A stretch of 64,000 nt of DNA from Pseudomonas entomophila. Its GTDB lineage: Bacteria > Pseudomonadota > Gammaproteobacteria > Pseudomonadales > Pseudomonadaceae. The notes under the pieces are model-generated. The model made no database searches. It was not told the origin of the DNA and worked only from the letters and a program-made list of their open reading frames with translations. The stretch covers positions 5,507,001 to 5,571,000 of the forward strand of contig NZ_CP070982.1 in assembly GCF_018417595.1 (NCBI RefSeq). Reading direction: 5' to 3'. Below are positions 24,702-32,993 of the stretch, one piece after another (position 1 is the first letter of the stretch; every line of letters begins with the position of its first letter). The position numbers and the translations under genes are program-made.

Positions 24702-25432
24702 TCCCTTCCCTCGAAAAAGCCCACCACCTGGCGAATGCGCCGCTTGTCACGGGCATTGAGGCGATCATGCCTGCGGTACTGCAGGTAGAAACGCAGGCGC
24801 TGGGTCGCCGACAGGTGGTATTTGGCGACCTTGTCCAGGCACGCCAGGTCCTTGATCAGCCGGTGGCGCAGCATGAAGCCGCGCCAGAAATCGCCGGTGG
24901 GGCAGTCGATGAAGAACAGCGTGCCCTCGTCGTCCACCAGCAGGTTGCGCCACTTCAGGTCGTTGTGGGCGAAATGGTGATCATGCATCACCCGGGTATG
25001 CCGTGCCAGCTGGCGGCTGAGGTGCTCGACCCAGGCGCGATCGCGCAGGCGCGGGTCGTCGCGCTCGGCCAGGGCCGAAAGGTCTTCGGTGCGCGGCAGC
25101 TCACGGGTGATCATCGCCCCGCGACCGAAAGCCAGGCCATTGCGCTCCAGCCCCCAGGCGACCACTTCGGCGGTGGGAATGCCCCACTTCTTGAACTGCT
25201 TGAGGTTCTGCCATTCGGCCTTGATCCGTGGCCGGCCAAGATAGCGGCGCATGTGCTTGCCGGCGCCGGTGTAGCGCTTGACGTAGTAGTTGACCCCGTC
25301 ACGCTCGATGCGGATGACCTCGCTGAGCGGGTCGCGGGTCAGGCGCTCGCCCTGCAGGGCGAACACCGCGTCGAGACTGCCGAAGTCCGCCGCCAGGTGC
25401 TTGTAGCCCGGCGCCAGTGTCCAACCCGCCAT
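24698..25432 (-). CDS. wapP: WapP-type LPS core kinase
   Basis: A 244-aa lipopolysaccharide-kinase family protein. A nucleotide-binding lysine is in GVNYYVKRYTGAGKHMRRYL (about 48-67), the catalytic loop is HNDLKWRNLLVDDEG and the metal-binding motif is FIDCPTGDFWRG. Unlike WapQ it keeps the catalytic Asp. It is expected to phosphorylate inner-core heptose or support WaaP in doing so. It shares one base with waaP and overlaps wapQ by 4 bp. Confidence 0.82.
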   Translation of the reverse strand: MAGWTLAPGYKHLAADFGSLDAVFALQGERLTRDPLSEVIRIERDGVNYYVKRYTGAGKHMRRYLGRPRIKAEWQNLKQFKKWGIPTAEVVAWGLERNGLAFGRGAMITRELPRTEDLSALAERDDPRLRDRAWVEHLSRQLARHTRVMHDHHFAHNDLKWRNLLVDDEGTLFFIDCPTGDFWRGFMLRHRLIKDLACLDKVAKYHLSATQRLRFYLQYRRHDRLNARDKRRIRQVVGFFEGRE

Positions 25433-26238
25433 CAGAGTGCGTCCCCATAGCGTTGCTTGCGATCGTAGAGTTTCTGCGCCTTGCGTTCGAGCCAGGCGAG
25501 CAGTGCGGCCTCCTCCTTGAGCACCTGGCGCAGCGGACGCTGGAAGTAGCCACGCAGGAAGCGCAGCTTGTCACGGCGGGTGAGGCCGATGTCCAGTGCC
25601 GAGAAGTACAGGGCGGCCAGGTCCTTGTCGCGCCAGCGACGGGTAATCTTCGCCCGGGTCTGGGCGCGGTGCAGGTCGATCACCGACAGTTTGAAGTCTT
25701 CCGGCGTCACCGGGCGGTCGGTGTGCAACAGGAAGTGGCAGATGTAGCAATCGCGGTGGTTGACCCCGGCGCGGTGCATGCCGCCGGTCATCTTCGCCAC
25801 CTCGGCGATCAGCGCCCGCTTCAGGCGCGGCTCTGGCGACTGCTTCACCCAATCGATGCTGAAGTCTTCCAGGCTGACGGTTGGCGCCAGCTCCTCGGTG
25901 ACGATGAACGAGTGCTGGGTGGCCGGGTTGCTGCCGCGCTCGCCATAAGCCACGGCGGTCATGGTCGGTACGCCTGCCTCATGCAACCGCTGGATCGCCC
26001 GCCACTCCTGGCCGGCGCCCAGCACCGGCAGCTTGGCGCTGAACAGGTTCTTGAAGATCTCACCCCAGCCGATGCCCCGGTGGATCTTGACGAAGAAACC
26101 CGCGCCATCGACCTCGGTGCGCAGGGTGCGGCGACCTTCCAGCTCGCGGTACACCTCGCCCTGCAACTGTTCGACGGCTTCGAACGCATCTCGGCCGGCC
26201 CACAGGCGCTTGAACGGCTCTGCCAGTATCAGCTTCAT
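25432..26238 (-). CDS. waaP: Lipopolysaccharide core heptose(I) kinase WaaP
   Basis: A 268-aa kinase that phosphorylates heptose I of the LPS inner core. The negative charges bind divalent cations, and the gene is essential in P. aeruginosa. The nucleotide-binding segment is GAGFFVKIHRGIGWGEIFKNLF (about 46-67), the catalytic loop NHRDCYICHFLL (about 161-172) and the metal site VIDLHRAQTR. The length matches family WaaP proteins. Its ATG overlaps the waaG stop by 4 bp. Confidence 0.95.
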   Translation of the reverse strand: MKLILAEPFKRLWAGRDAFEAVEQLQGEVYRELEGRRTLRTEVDGAGFFVKIHRGIGWGEIFKNLFSAKLPVLGAGQEWRAIQRLHEAGVPTMTAVAYGERGSNPATQHSFIVTEELAPTVSLEDFSIDWVKQSPEPRLKRALIAEVAKMTGGMHRAGVNHRDCYICHFLLHTDRPVTPEDFKLSVIDLHRAQTRAKITRRWRDKDLAALYFSALDIGLTRRDKLRFLRGYFQRPLRQVLKEEAALLAWLERKAQKLYDRKQRYGDAL

Positions 26239-27356
26239 GCAGGCTCCTGGAGAATCACGTCGGCTGCGTGCTGCGGCATGCTGTACAGGTCGGCGCTGTC
26301 GGCGAAGGCCACGCCATTGCGCGACCAGGCGGCACGCTGCTGGCCATCTTCGAGCATGCGTTGCAGGTAACGGTTGAGCTGCTCCTGCTCGAACGGTTCA
26401 TCGAGCACCAGGCCGCTGTCGGCCTCGGCAATGTAGTGGGCGTAGCCGCACACCTTCGACACCAGCACCGGCAGGCCGGCGACCAGCGCCTCCAGCAACA
26501 CGGTGCCGGTGTTCTCGTTGTACGCGGGGTGGATCAGCACGTCGGCGCCCAGCAGGAAGCGCGGGATGTCGCTGCGCCCCTTGAGGAATTGCACCTGGTC
26601 GCCCAGGCCAAGCGCGGTGCTCTGCACCTGGAACAGCTTGGGGTCGTCCTGGCCGATGACCATCAGTTTCGTGCGCTTGCGCAGGCTCGATGGCAGCGCC
26701 GCCAAGGCTTTGAGGCTGCGGTCGACGCCCTTGGTCTTGAAGCCCGAACCGATCTGCACCAGCAGCAACTCATCGTCGGCCAGGCCGAACTCCTTGCGAA
26801 ACTCGGCGCGGATGGCATCGGCGCCGGCCGGGCGACGACGGTCCTGGGAGATGCCCGGTGGCAGCAGGTGGAAACGCGCCTCCGGGGTGCCGTAGTGCTT
26901 GATGAACAGCGGCTGCTGCACCTCGGAGATCATCAGGATCTCGGTGCGGGCATCCTTGGCGAACACCGCCCGCTCGTACTCGGCGAAATGGCGGTAGCGG
27001 CCCCAGCGGCGGTACAAGCCACCGCGCAGGGTCTGGGCCTTGTCCTCGAAGCAGCCGTCGGCAGCGTAGTAGACGTCGAGCCCGGGCATCTTGTTGAAAC
27101 CGACCAGACGGTCGACCGGACGCTTTTTCAGGTCCGCCTCCATCCAGGCGCTGAGCTTCTCGTTGCGGCGATGGTTGAACAGCGCCTTCACCGGCGCCAC
27201 CAGCACCTCGAAGCCCGGCGGAATGTCACCTTCCCAGATCAACGTGTACACACGAATCTGGTGGCCCCGCTTCTGGCACTCGAGGGCGATGCGCATGAAG
27301 TCGCGCTGCAGCCCGCCGAAGGGGAAATACTTGTAGAGCACAAAAGCCAGTTGCAT
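26235..27356 (-). CDS. waaG: LPS core glycosyltransferase WaaG
   Basis: A 373-aa GT4 (GT-B fold) transferase that adds the first outer-core hexose to heptose II; in pseudomonads this is probably GalN. Characteristic parts are LYKYFPFGGLQRDF at the N-terminus, the IGSGFKTKGVDRSLKALA nucleotide-sugar region and HPAYNENTGTVLLEALVAGLPVLV with the EX7E motif. ATG 27356 is embedded in the waaC stop (TGATG). A TTG one codon earlier is in frame but less likely. Confidence 0.95.
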   Translation of the reverse strand: MQLAFVLYKYFPFGGLQRDFMRIALECQKRGHQIRVYTLIWEGDIPPGFEVLVAPVKALFNHRRNEKLSAWMEADLKKRPVDRLVGFNKMPGLDVYYAADGCFEDKAQTLRGGLYRRWGRYRHFAEYERAVFAKDARTEILMISEVQQPLFIKHYGTPEARFHLLPPGISQDRRRPAGADAIRAEFRKEFGLADDELLLVQIGSGFKTKGVDRSLKALAALPSSLRKRTKLMVIGQDDPKLFQVQSTALGLGDQVQFLKGRSDIPRFLLGADVLIHPAYNENTGTVLLEALVAGLPVLVSKVCGYAHYIAEADSGLVLDEPFEQEQLNRYLQRMLEDGQQRAAWSRNGVAFADSADLYSMPQHAADVILQEPA

Positions 27357-28414
27357 CAACGAACATCCTCAGCCAGCAGCAGCGCGCTCAAGCGGCCCGC
27401 CACATGCTCGGGATTCAGGCGAGTGAAGCACAACGGCCACTCGCGTTTGAGATCGAACCGACGCAGGTCCTCGGCGCTCGGTTTGTAGGTGCACTTCTTC
27501 TGCAGGCATGGTGCGCAGGGGAAGTTGCTCGCCTGGTGGATCTGGGCGCGTCCGTAGGCGCCCGTCAAACCAGGGTTGGTAGGGCCGAACAGCGAAATGG
27601 TCGGCACATCCAGCGCCGCGGCCAAATGGCCGAGGCCGGTGTCCACGGCCACGCAGGCCTTGGCCGCCGCCAGCACGCGGGCGACGCCCACCAGGTTCAA
27701 CTTGGGGAGCACCTGGCAGTTGTTCAAGCCCTGGGCGATGCGCTCGGCACGGGCTTTCTCCGCCGGGTTGCCCCAGGGCAGCATCACCTGCAGCTTGCGC
27801 CGGCCCATGCGCTCGGCCAGCTCGCGCCAGTAGGCTTCCGGCCAATGCTTGGTGGCCCAGGTGGTGCCGTGCAGGAACACCACATACGGCGCGGCGGGCG
27901 GCAGTTGCAGGCGGTTGAGGTCAAGGCCGTAGTCACCCAGCCCTTCGGGCAGGTCATAGGCCAGGGCCAGGGCGAACAGTTGGCGCACACGCTCCACGGC
28001 GTGCTGGCCGACGGCGACCGACAGGCGCCGGTCGTAGAAGCGGCTGGCCCAGCCCTCGCGGGCCGAATAACGGTCCAGGCCGGCCACCGGCGCCTTGACG
28101 TAGCGGGTCAGCCAGGCCGACTTGACCAGGCCCTGGGCATCGATCACCAGGTCGTACTTGTGCTCGCGCAGGCGCTGCTTGAACGCCTTCCACTCGCCGC
28201 TCTTGAGCGTCTGCCAGATGTTCTTGCGCCAGCGGCGGATCGCCACCGGGATCACCCGGTCGACCGCCGGGTGCCAGCTCGGAATCTCGGCGAAGCCTTC
28301 TTCCACCACCCAGTCGAAACGGATGCCGGGGATGGCGTGGGCCGCGTCGGTCAACGCTGGAAGGGTATGGATGACATCGCCCAGCGACGACGTCTTGATG
28401 ATCAGGACCCGCAC
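27356..28414 (-). CDS. waaC: LPS heptosyltransferase I
   Basis: A 352-aa GT9 enzyme that transfers the first L-glycero-D-manno-heptose to Kdo2-lipid A. It opens with MRVLIIKTSSLGDVIHTLPAL and has VVEEGFAEIPSWHPAV, FLHGTTWATKHWPEAYW and the ADP-heptose-binding AVDTGLGHLAAALDVPTISLFGPTNPGLTGAYG. It starts with GTG at 28414, directly adjoining the waaF stop with no gap. Confidence 0.97.
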   Translation of the reverse strand: MRVLIIKTSSLGDVIHTLPALTDAAHAIPGIRFDWVVEEGFAEIPSWHPAVDRVIPVAIRRWRKNIWQTLKSGEWKAFKQRLREHKYDLVIDAQGLVKSAWLTRYVKAPVAGLDRYSAREGWASRFYDRRLSVAVGQHAVERVRQLFALALAYDLPEGLGDYGLDLNRLQLPPAAPYVVFLHGTTWATKHWPEAYWRELAERMGRRKLQVMLPWGNPAEKARAERIAQGLNNCQVLPKLNLVGVARVLAAAKACVAVDTGLGHLAAALDVPTISLFGPTNPGLTGAYGRAQIHQASNFPCAPCLQKKCTYKPSAEDLRRFDLKREWPLCFTRLNPEHVAGRLSALLLAEDVR

Positions 28415-29464
28415 TCAGTCGACCTCGGCCACGGTATCGATCAGGTTCGGCCCGCCCAGGCTATGTAAGGCGGCGATGACCTTTTCTGGTTCCAGCAGGC
28501 GCAAGCAGTTGTAGTGGCCGAAGCGGCAGGTGCGGTCGAAGCACGGGCTGCATTCGACGCCGGTGCGCACGATCTCGACCTGGTCAGCCAATGGCGGGGT
28601 AAAGCCGGGCGAAGTGGAGCCGTACACCGCCACCAGCGGGCGATTCAGCGCGGCGGCCACATGCATCAACCCGGAGTCGTTGGAGACCACGGCGTTGGCG
28701 CAGGACATCAAGTCGATGGCTTCGGCCAGCGAGGTTTCACCGGCCAGGTTGTACGACTCTTCCCGCAAGCCCGGGATCAGACGGTCGCGAATCTGTTCGC
28801 CCACGGCATGGTCGTTCTTCGAACCGAACAGCCACACCTGCCAGCCCTGGCGGATCATCGCGTCGGCCACTTGCGCGTAGTGCTCGGCCGGCCAGCGCTT
28901 GGCTTCGCCGAACTCGGCGCCGGGGCACAAGGCGAGCACCGGGCGGTCCCGCTCCAGCTTGAACTTGGCCAGGGCCGCGTCGCGGCTCTGGGCCTCGATC
29001 TGCAAGGATGGACGTGGGTAGGGCTTGGGCAGCTCGACGCCCGACGCGTAGGCCAGGGCCATGAAGCGCTCGATCATCAGCGGGTAGCGCGCCTTGTCCA
29101 GCTTGCGCACGTCGTTGAGCAGCAGGTAGCGCATTTCGCCGCGCCAGCCGGTACGCTTGGGGATACCGGCGAAGTACGGCACCAGCGCCGACTTGAGCGA
29201 GTTGGGCAGCAGGATCGCCTGGTCGTACTGGCCGGCCAGCGACTTGCCGATGCGCCGGCGCGTGGCCAGCTCCAGCGCGCCGTGGCCGAGCGGGAAGCTC
29301 AAGGCCTGGCGCACCTCGGGCATGCGCTCGAGGATCGGCCGGCTCCACTCGGGGGCCAGCACGTCGATCACACAATCGGGGTGCTGCTGTTTGAGGCACT
29401 GGAACAGGGTCTGCGCCATCACCATGTCGCCGACCCAGCTGGGGCCAATGATCAGTATTCTCAT
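28415..29464 (-). CDS. waaF: LPS heptosyltransferase II
   Basis: A 349-aa GT9 enzyme that adds the second core heptose. Signatures are MRILIIGPSWVGDMVMAQ, CPGAEFGEAKRWPAEHYAQ and VSNDSGLMHVAAALNRPLVAVYGSTSPGFTPPL. It heads the seven-gene waaF-waaC-waaG-waaP-wapP-wapQ-kinase operon. The 212-bp gap upstream separates it from glnE and holds a long REP hairpin, so its promoter should lie at about 29465-29580. Confidence 0.97.
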   Translation of the reverse strand: MRILIIGPSWVGDMVMAQTLFQCLKQQHPDCVIDVLAPEWSRPILERMPEVRQALSFPLGHGALELATRRRIGKSLAGQYDQAILLPNSLKSALVPYFAGIPKRTGWRGEMRYLLLNDVRKLDKARYPLMIERFMALAYASGVELPKPYPRPSLQIEAQSRDAALAKFKLERDRPVLALCPGAEFGEAKRWPAEHYAQVADAMIRQGWQVWLFGSKNDHAVGEQIRDRLIPGLREESYNLAGETSLAEAIDLMSCANAVVSNDSGLMHVAAALNRPLVAVYGSTSPGFTPPLADQVEIVRTGVECSPCFDRTCRFGHYNCLRLLEPEKVIAALHSLGGPNLIDTVAEVD

Positions 29465-29585
29465 GCGTTATCCAGAAACATTCGGGGAGGCTGCAGGCTG
29501 CGTTAAACCTGGCCTCCCCTCTTTATATTCAGGCTATGTGGCGGACAGTGTACCACCGAGGCTCAAATGCTGTTCATCAGGGCCC

Positions 29586-29660
29586 ATTCGCGGGCAAGCC
29601 CGCTCCCACAGGCAGCCCTTGAGAGCTGTGGGCTGCCTGTGGGAGCGGGCTTGCCCGCGA
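29586..29660. repeat. REP pair forming a perfect 32-bp inverted repeat
   Basis: Arms at about 29587-29618 and 29630-29661 pair perfectly over 32 bp with an 11-nt loop. Each arm is a GCGGGCTTGCCCGC-type REP plus a shared GGCAGCCC tail. It sits between the glnE stop and the waaF promoter and could end glnE transcription. Confidence 0.85.
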
Positions 29661-29676
29661 AAAAGCCACCGCTATA

Positions 29677-32610
29677 TCAGCTCAAACCCAACTGCCCCCA
29701 GATCCGCCGCACCTCGCGGCGCTCATTGACGAACTGCGCCGCATCGATCACCCCGGCCTGCTTCTGCAGGGCCTGGCGGTGCGAGGCCGAGCGGAACGCC
29801 TTGTACACCTCGCGTAGCAGCACGGCATCAGCGGCGGGCATCAACCCGGCCTGCTCGAGCTCTTCGAGGATGCGGATGTTGTCGGTCCAGCGCAGCAAGG
29901 CCGGGTGGTCGTGGGACCAGGCCAAAGCGGCGTATTGCACCATAAATTCGATATCGACGATACCGCCGGCATCCTGCTTGATATCGAACGCCACACCGGC
30001 GTCGAAGGCATTGGCCGCGGTACCGGCGGCAGTTGCCTTGGTGCCGAGGTTGTCGCGCATCTTGGCGCGCATTTCACTGACTTCGGTGCGTAGTGTGGCC
30101 AGGTCGCGGGCCTGGCCCAGCACCTTGGCACGCACCCCCTCGAACGCCGTCGCCACCTGTGGGCAGCCCACCAGCACCCGTGCCCGCACCAGGGCCTGGT
30201 GTTCCCAGGTCCAGGCTTCGTTCTGCTGGTAGCGCTCGAAAGCGCCCAACGAACTGACCAGCAGCCCCGAGGCGCCGGAGGGGCGCAGGCGCATGTCCAC
30301 GTCGTAGAGCTGGCCGGAGTTGGTCTGGGTGGTCAGCAGGTGGATGATGCGCTGGCCCAGGCGAGTGAAGAACTGCGCGCCGTCGATGGGTTTTGCCCCG
30401 TCGGTCTCGGCGTTCGGGTCGCCATCGTGGATGAACACCAGGTCCAGGTCCGAGCCATGGCCCAGTTCGAGGCCACCGACTTTGCCATAACCGACGATGA
30501 TGAATCCCGGGTCGCAAAGGCTGCCGTCGCTGCGTTTGGGCTGGCCATGACGGGCCGCCGTCTGGCGCCAGGCCAGGGCCAGCACCTGGTCGAGAATGGC
30601 CTCGGCGAGCCAGGTGAGGTAGTCGCTCACCTTCATCAGCGGCAGGTTGCCGGTGATCTCCGAGGCCGCCACCCGCAGGCTATGGGCCAGCTTGAAGTGG
30701 CGCAGGGCCTCCATCTGCTGTTCCAGGTCGTCCTCAGGGATGCGCGTGAGGCGTTCACGCAGTTCGGCGGCCAGTTCCGGCGCCAGCGGTGGGCTGAACA
30801 GCCGGCCTTCGTTGAGCAACTCGTCGAGCAGCAGCGGGTAGCGGGCGATCTGCTCGGCGATCCACGGGCTGGCCGCGCACAGGGTCAGCAAACGGCGCAG
30901 CGCGCCCGGGTTTTCCGTCAGCAGCACAAGATAGGCAGAGCGCCGCGCCACCGCCTCGACCAGCGGCAGCACGCGCTCCAGCACCAGGTCAGGGTTGTCA
31001 TGCTCCACCGTCTGGGCCAGCAAACGTGGAATAAAGGCATCCAGACGTTCACGGCCGATGCGTTGCATCGAACGCAACGACGGGCTGGCGCGCAACGCGG
31101 TCAGGCGCCGCAACGCCTCGGCGGGCTGCTTGAAACCTGCCTCTTCCAATTGACGGCAGGCAGCCTCTTCATCTTGAGCCTGCTCCCAGAGCGGCGACCA
31201 CTCGCCGCCAACCACCAGCTCGCCCTCGGCGTCGTCTTCGTCAGGGTCGGCGATCACCTGGCGGAAATGCCAGTCGACGCGGCCACGCCAGTGCATCAGT
31301 TGCTCATGGAAGCTGGCCCAGTCAGCGTAGCCGAGCATATAGGCGACGCGCTCGCGGTCGGTTTCATCGTCCGGCAGCATCTGCGTCTGGCGGTCGGCAA
31401 TGGCCTGGATGGCGTGCTCGGTGTAACGCAGGAACTCGTAGCCCTCGCGCAGCTCGGCGACCACCGCCAGCGGCAGGTAGCCCTGCCCTTCGAGCGTCGC
31501 CAGCACCTTGAGCAGTGGCCGTTGCTGCAGGCTCAGGTCGCGCCCACCATGGATCAGCTGGAAGGCCTGGGCAATGAACTCCACTTCGCGAATGCCACCG
31601 GCGCCCAGCTTGATGTTCTCGGCCATGCCCTTGCGCCGCACCTCCTGCTGGATCAGCTGCTTCATGGTGCGCAGCGCCTCGATGGCGGAGAAGTCCAGGT
31701 AGCGGCGGTAGACGAACGGCCGCAACATTTCCTGCAACTGGGCGCCTGCGGTCTGGTCGCCGGCTACCACGCGCGCCTTGATCATCGCGTAGCGTTCCCA
31801 GTCGCGGCCCTGGTCCTGGTAGTACTGTTCCAGGGCATTGAAGCTGAGCACCAGCGCCCCGGCCGAACCATATGGGCGCAGGCGCATGTCGACGCGGAAC
31901 ACGAAGCCATCGACGGTGACTGGGTCGAGCGCCTTGATCAGGCGCTGGCCCAGGCGGGTGAAGAACTCCTGGTTGTCCAGGGAGCGTTTTACGCCCTCGG
32001 TCTCGCCGCCCTCGGGGAAGGCGAAGATCAGGTCGATGTCGGACGACAGGTTGAGCTCCACCGCACCCAGCTTGCCCATGCCCAGCACCACCATATGCTG
32101 CGGCTCGCCACTGCGGTTGCCGATGGGCGTGCCGAACTGCTGGCAGTGGCGCGGGTACAGCCACAGATAAGCTTCGTCGATGGCGGCGTCGGCCAGGTCG
32201 GATAGATCACGGCAGGTTTCCCCCAGCGCCGCCTGGCGGGTGATGTCGCGCCAGATGATGCGCAATTGCTGGCGGTTGCGTTCGCGGCGCAGGTTGCGCG
32301 CCAGTTCGTCCTCGGTTTGCGCAGCCTGGGCGGCGGCATTGACCTGCCCACGCAACTCGCCCGGCGCGAACGGGCGGCCCATCAGGCCACTGCCCAGCAA
32401 CTCGAACAGCATGGCCGGCTCGCGCTGGGCCTGGGCCAGGACGAAGTCGCTGGCCGCGGCCACCTGGTCGAACTGCTGTCGATGCTCGGCACTCCAGCTA
32501 TCCAGCTGGAGCTCGGGATGGTTGGCCAGGGCATCGCGCAGGAACTGTTGGTTGCGGGCGACCAGCGGTTGGAGTGCGGCGGGCAGATCGAGCGGCAAAG
32601 GCAGGCGCAT
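29677..32610 (-). CDS. glnE: Bifunctional glutamine synthetase adenylyltransferase/deadenylase
   Basis: A 977-aa enzyme that adenylylates and deadenylylates glutamine synthetase under control of PII, setting nitrogen assimilation. There are two nucleotidyltransferase domains. The N-terminal one, with GMGKLGAVELNLSSDIDLIF (about 155-174), removes AMP; the C-terminal one, with GYGKVGGLELGHGSDLDLVF (about 700-719), adds it. They are joined by the GlnD_UR_UTase-like helical region. Length is normal for the family. It is divergent from aceE across a 383-bp regulatory region. Confidence 0.98.
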   Translation of the reverse strand: MRLPLPLDLPAALQPLVARNQQFLRDALANHPELQLDSWSAEHRQQFDQVAAASDFVLAQAQREPAMLFELLGSGLMGRPFAPGELRGQVNAAAQAAQTEDELARNLRRERNRQQLRIIWRDITRQAALGETCRDLSDLADAAIDEAYLWLYPRHCQQFGTPIGNRSGEPQHMVVLGMGKLGAVELNLSSDIDLIFAFPEGGETEGVKRSLDNQEFFTRLGQRLIKALDPVTVDGFVFRVDMRLRPYGSAGALVLSFNALEQYYQDQGRDWERYAMIKARVVAGDQTAGAQLQEMLRPFVYRRYLDFSAIEALRTMKQLIQQEVRRKGMAENIKLGAGGIREVEFIAQAFQLIHGGRDLSLQQRPLLKVLATLEGQGYLPLAVVAELREGYEFLRYTEHAIQAIADRQTQMLPDDETDRERVAYMLGYADWASFHEQLMHWRGRVDWHFRQVIADPDEDDAEGELVVGGEWSPLWEQAQDEEAACRQLEEAGFKQPAEALRRLTALRASPSLRSMQRIGRERLDAFIPRLLAQTVEHDNPDLVLERVLPLVEAVARRSAYLVLLTENPGALRRLLTLCAASPWIAEQIARYPLLLDELLNEGRLFSPPLAPELAAELRERLTRIPEDDLEQQMEALRHFKLAHSLRVAASEITGNLPLMKVSDYLTWLAEAILDQVLALAWRQTAARHGQPKRSDGSLCDPGFIIVGYGKVGGLELGHGSDLDLVFIHDGDPNAETDGAKPIDGAQFFTRLGQRIIHLLTTQTNSGQLYDVDMRLRPSGASGLLVSSLGAFERYQQNEAWTWEHQALVRARVLVGCPQVATAFEGVRAKVLGQARDLATLRTEVSEMRAKMRDNLGTKATAAGTAANAFDAGVAFDIKQDAGGIVDIEFMVQYAALAWSHDHPALLRWTDNIRILEELEQAGLMPAADAVLLREVYKAFRSASHRQALQKQAGVIDAAQFVNERREVRRIWGQLGLS

Positions 32611-32993
32611 GGTCTATCCTTGATCGGCGTGAAAGTGAGGGGCGCGGGCGCTCAAAAGGAGGCCCGACCACGGTTGGACTGTCATACAAAAGTTGGAAAT
32701 AGCCGATAAAGCAGAAAAATTGGCAAAAAGCATCAAGAACCACCTGATCGCGACACGCCACCAACCAACATGAACGTTTATCCTCACAACCCGGGATGCG
32801 ACAAACCGTCGCATTTGTGTAGTTTTACTACTACCCCATAGGTGCAAAAGCATGAAATGCGAAAGCATTTGTAGTAAAACTACACCGCGCCGGATGACTG
32901 TCCGGTAATCCAAGAATTCACGACGTCTGCCCATAAGGCCAGTCGCAAACTCAGGCCATCGATTCTGGTGGCCTTTCCGCCCTGGAGCAAGCC
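32611..32993. other. 383-bp divergent regulatory region glnE/aceE
   Basis: No gene is present. The half next to glnE is AT-richer and plain. The half next to aceE holds four inverted repeats within 90 bp: ATGCGAC-N5-GTCGCAT at 32796-32814, a dyad at 32818-32832, AAATGC-GAAA-GCATTT at 32855-32870 and a dyad at 32870-32884. Promoters for both genes must lie here. Confidence 0.75.
32818..32884 (+). promoter_or_regulatory. Paired operator-like dyads upstream of aceEF
   Basis: The right dyad TGTAGT-AAA-ACTACA (32870-32884) is a perfect 6-3-6 palindrome. The left dyad TGTAGT-TTT-ACTACT (32818-32832) has one mismatch. Their centres are 52 bp apart, five helical turns. The short-arm, 3-nt-centre form is like sites of GntR-family regulators such as PdhR (which uses GGT-N3-ACC in E. 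coli), but the sequence differs. A repressor of pyruvate dehydrogenase is a sensible guess; the protein is unknown and not encoded nearby. Confidence 0.65.
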
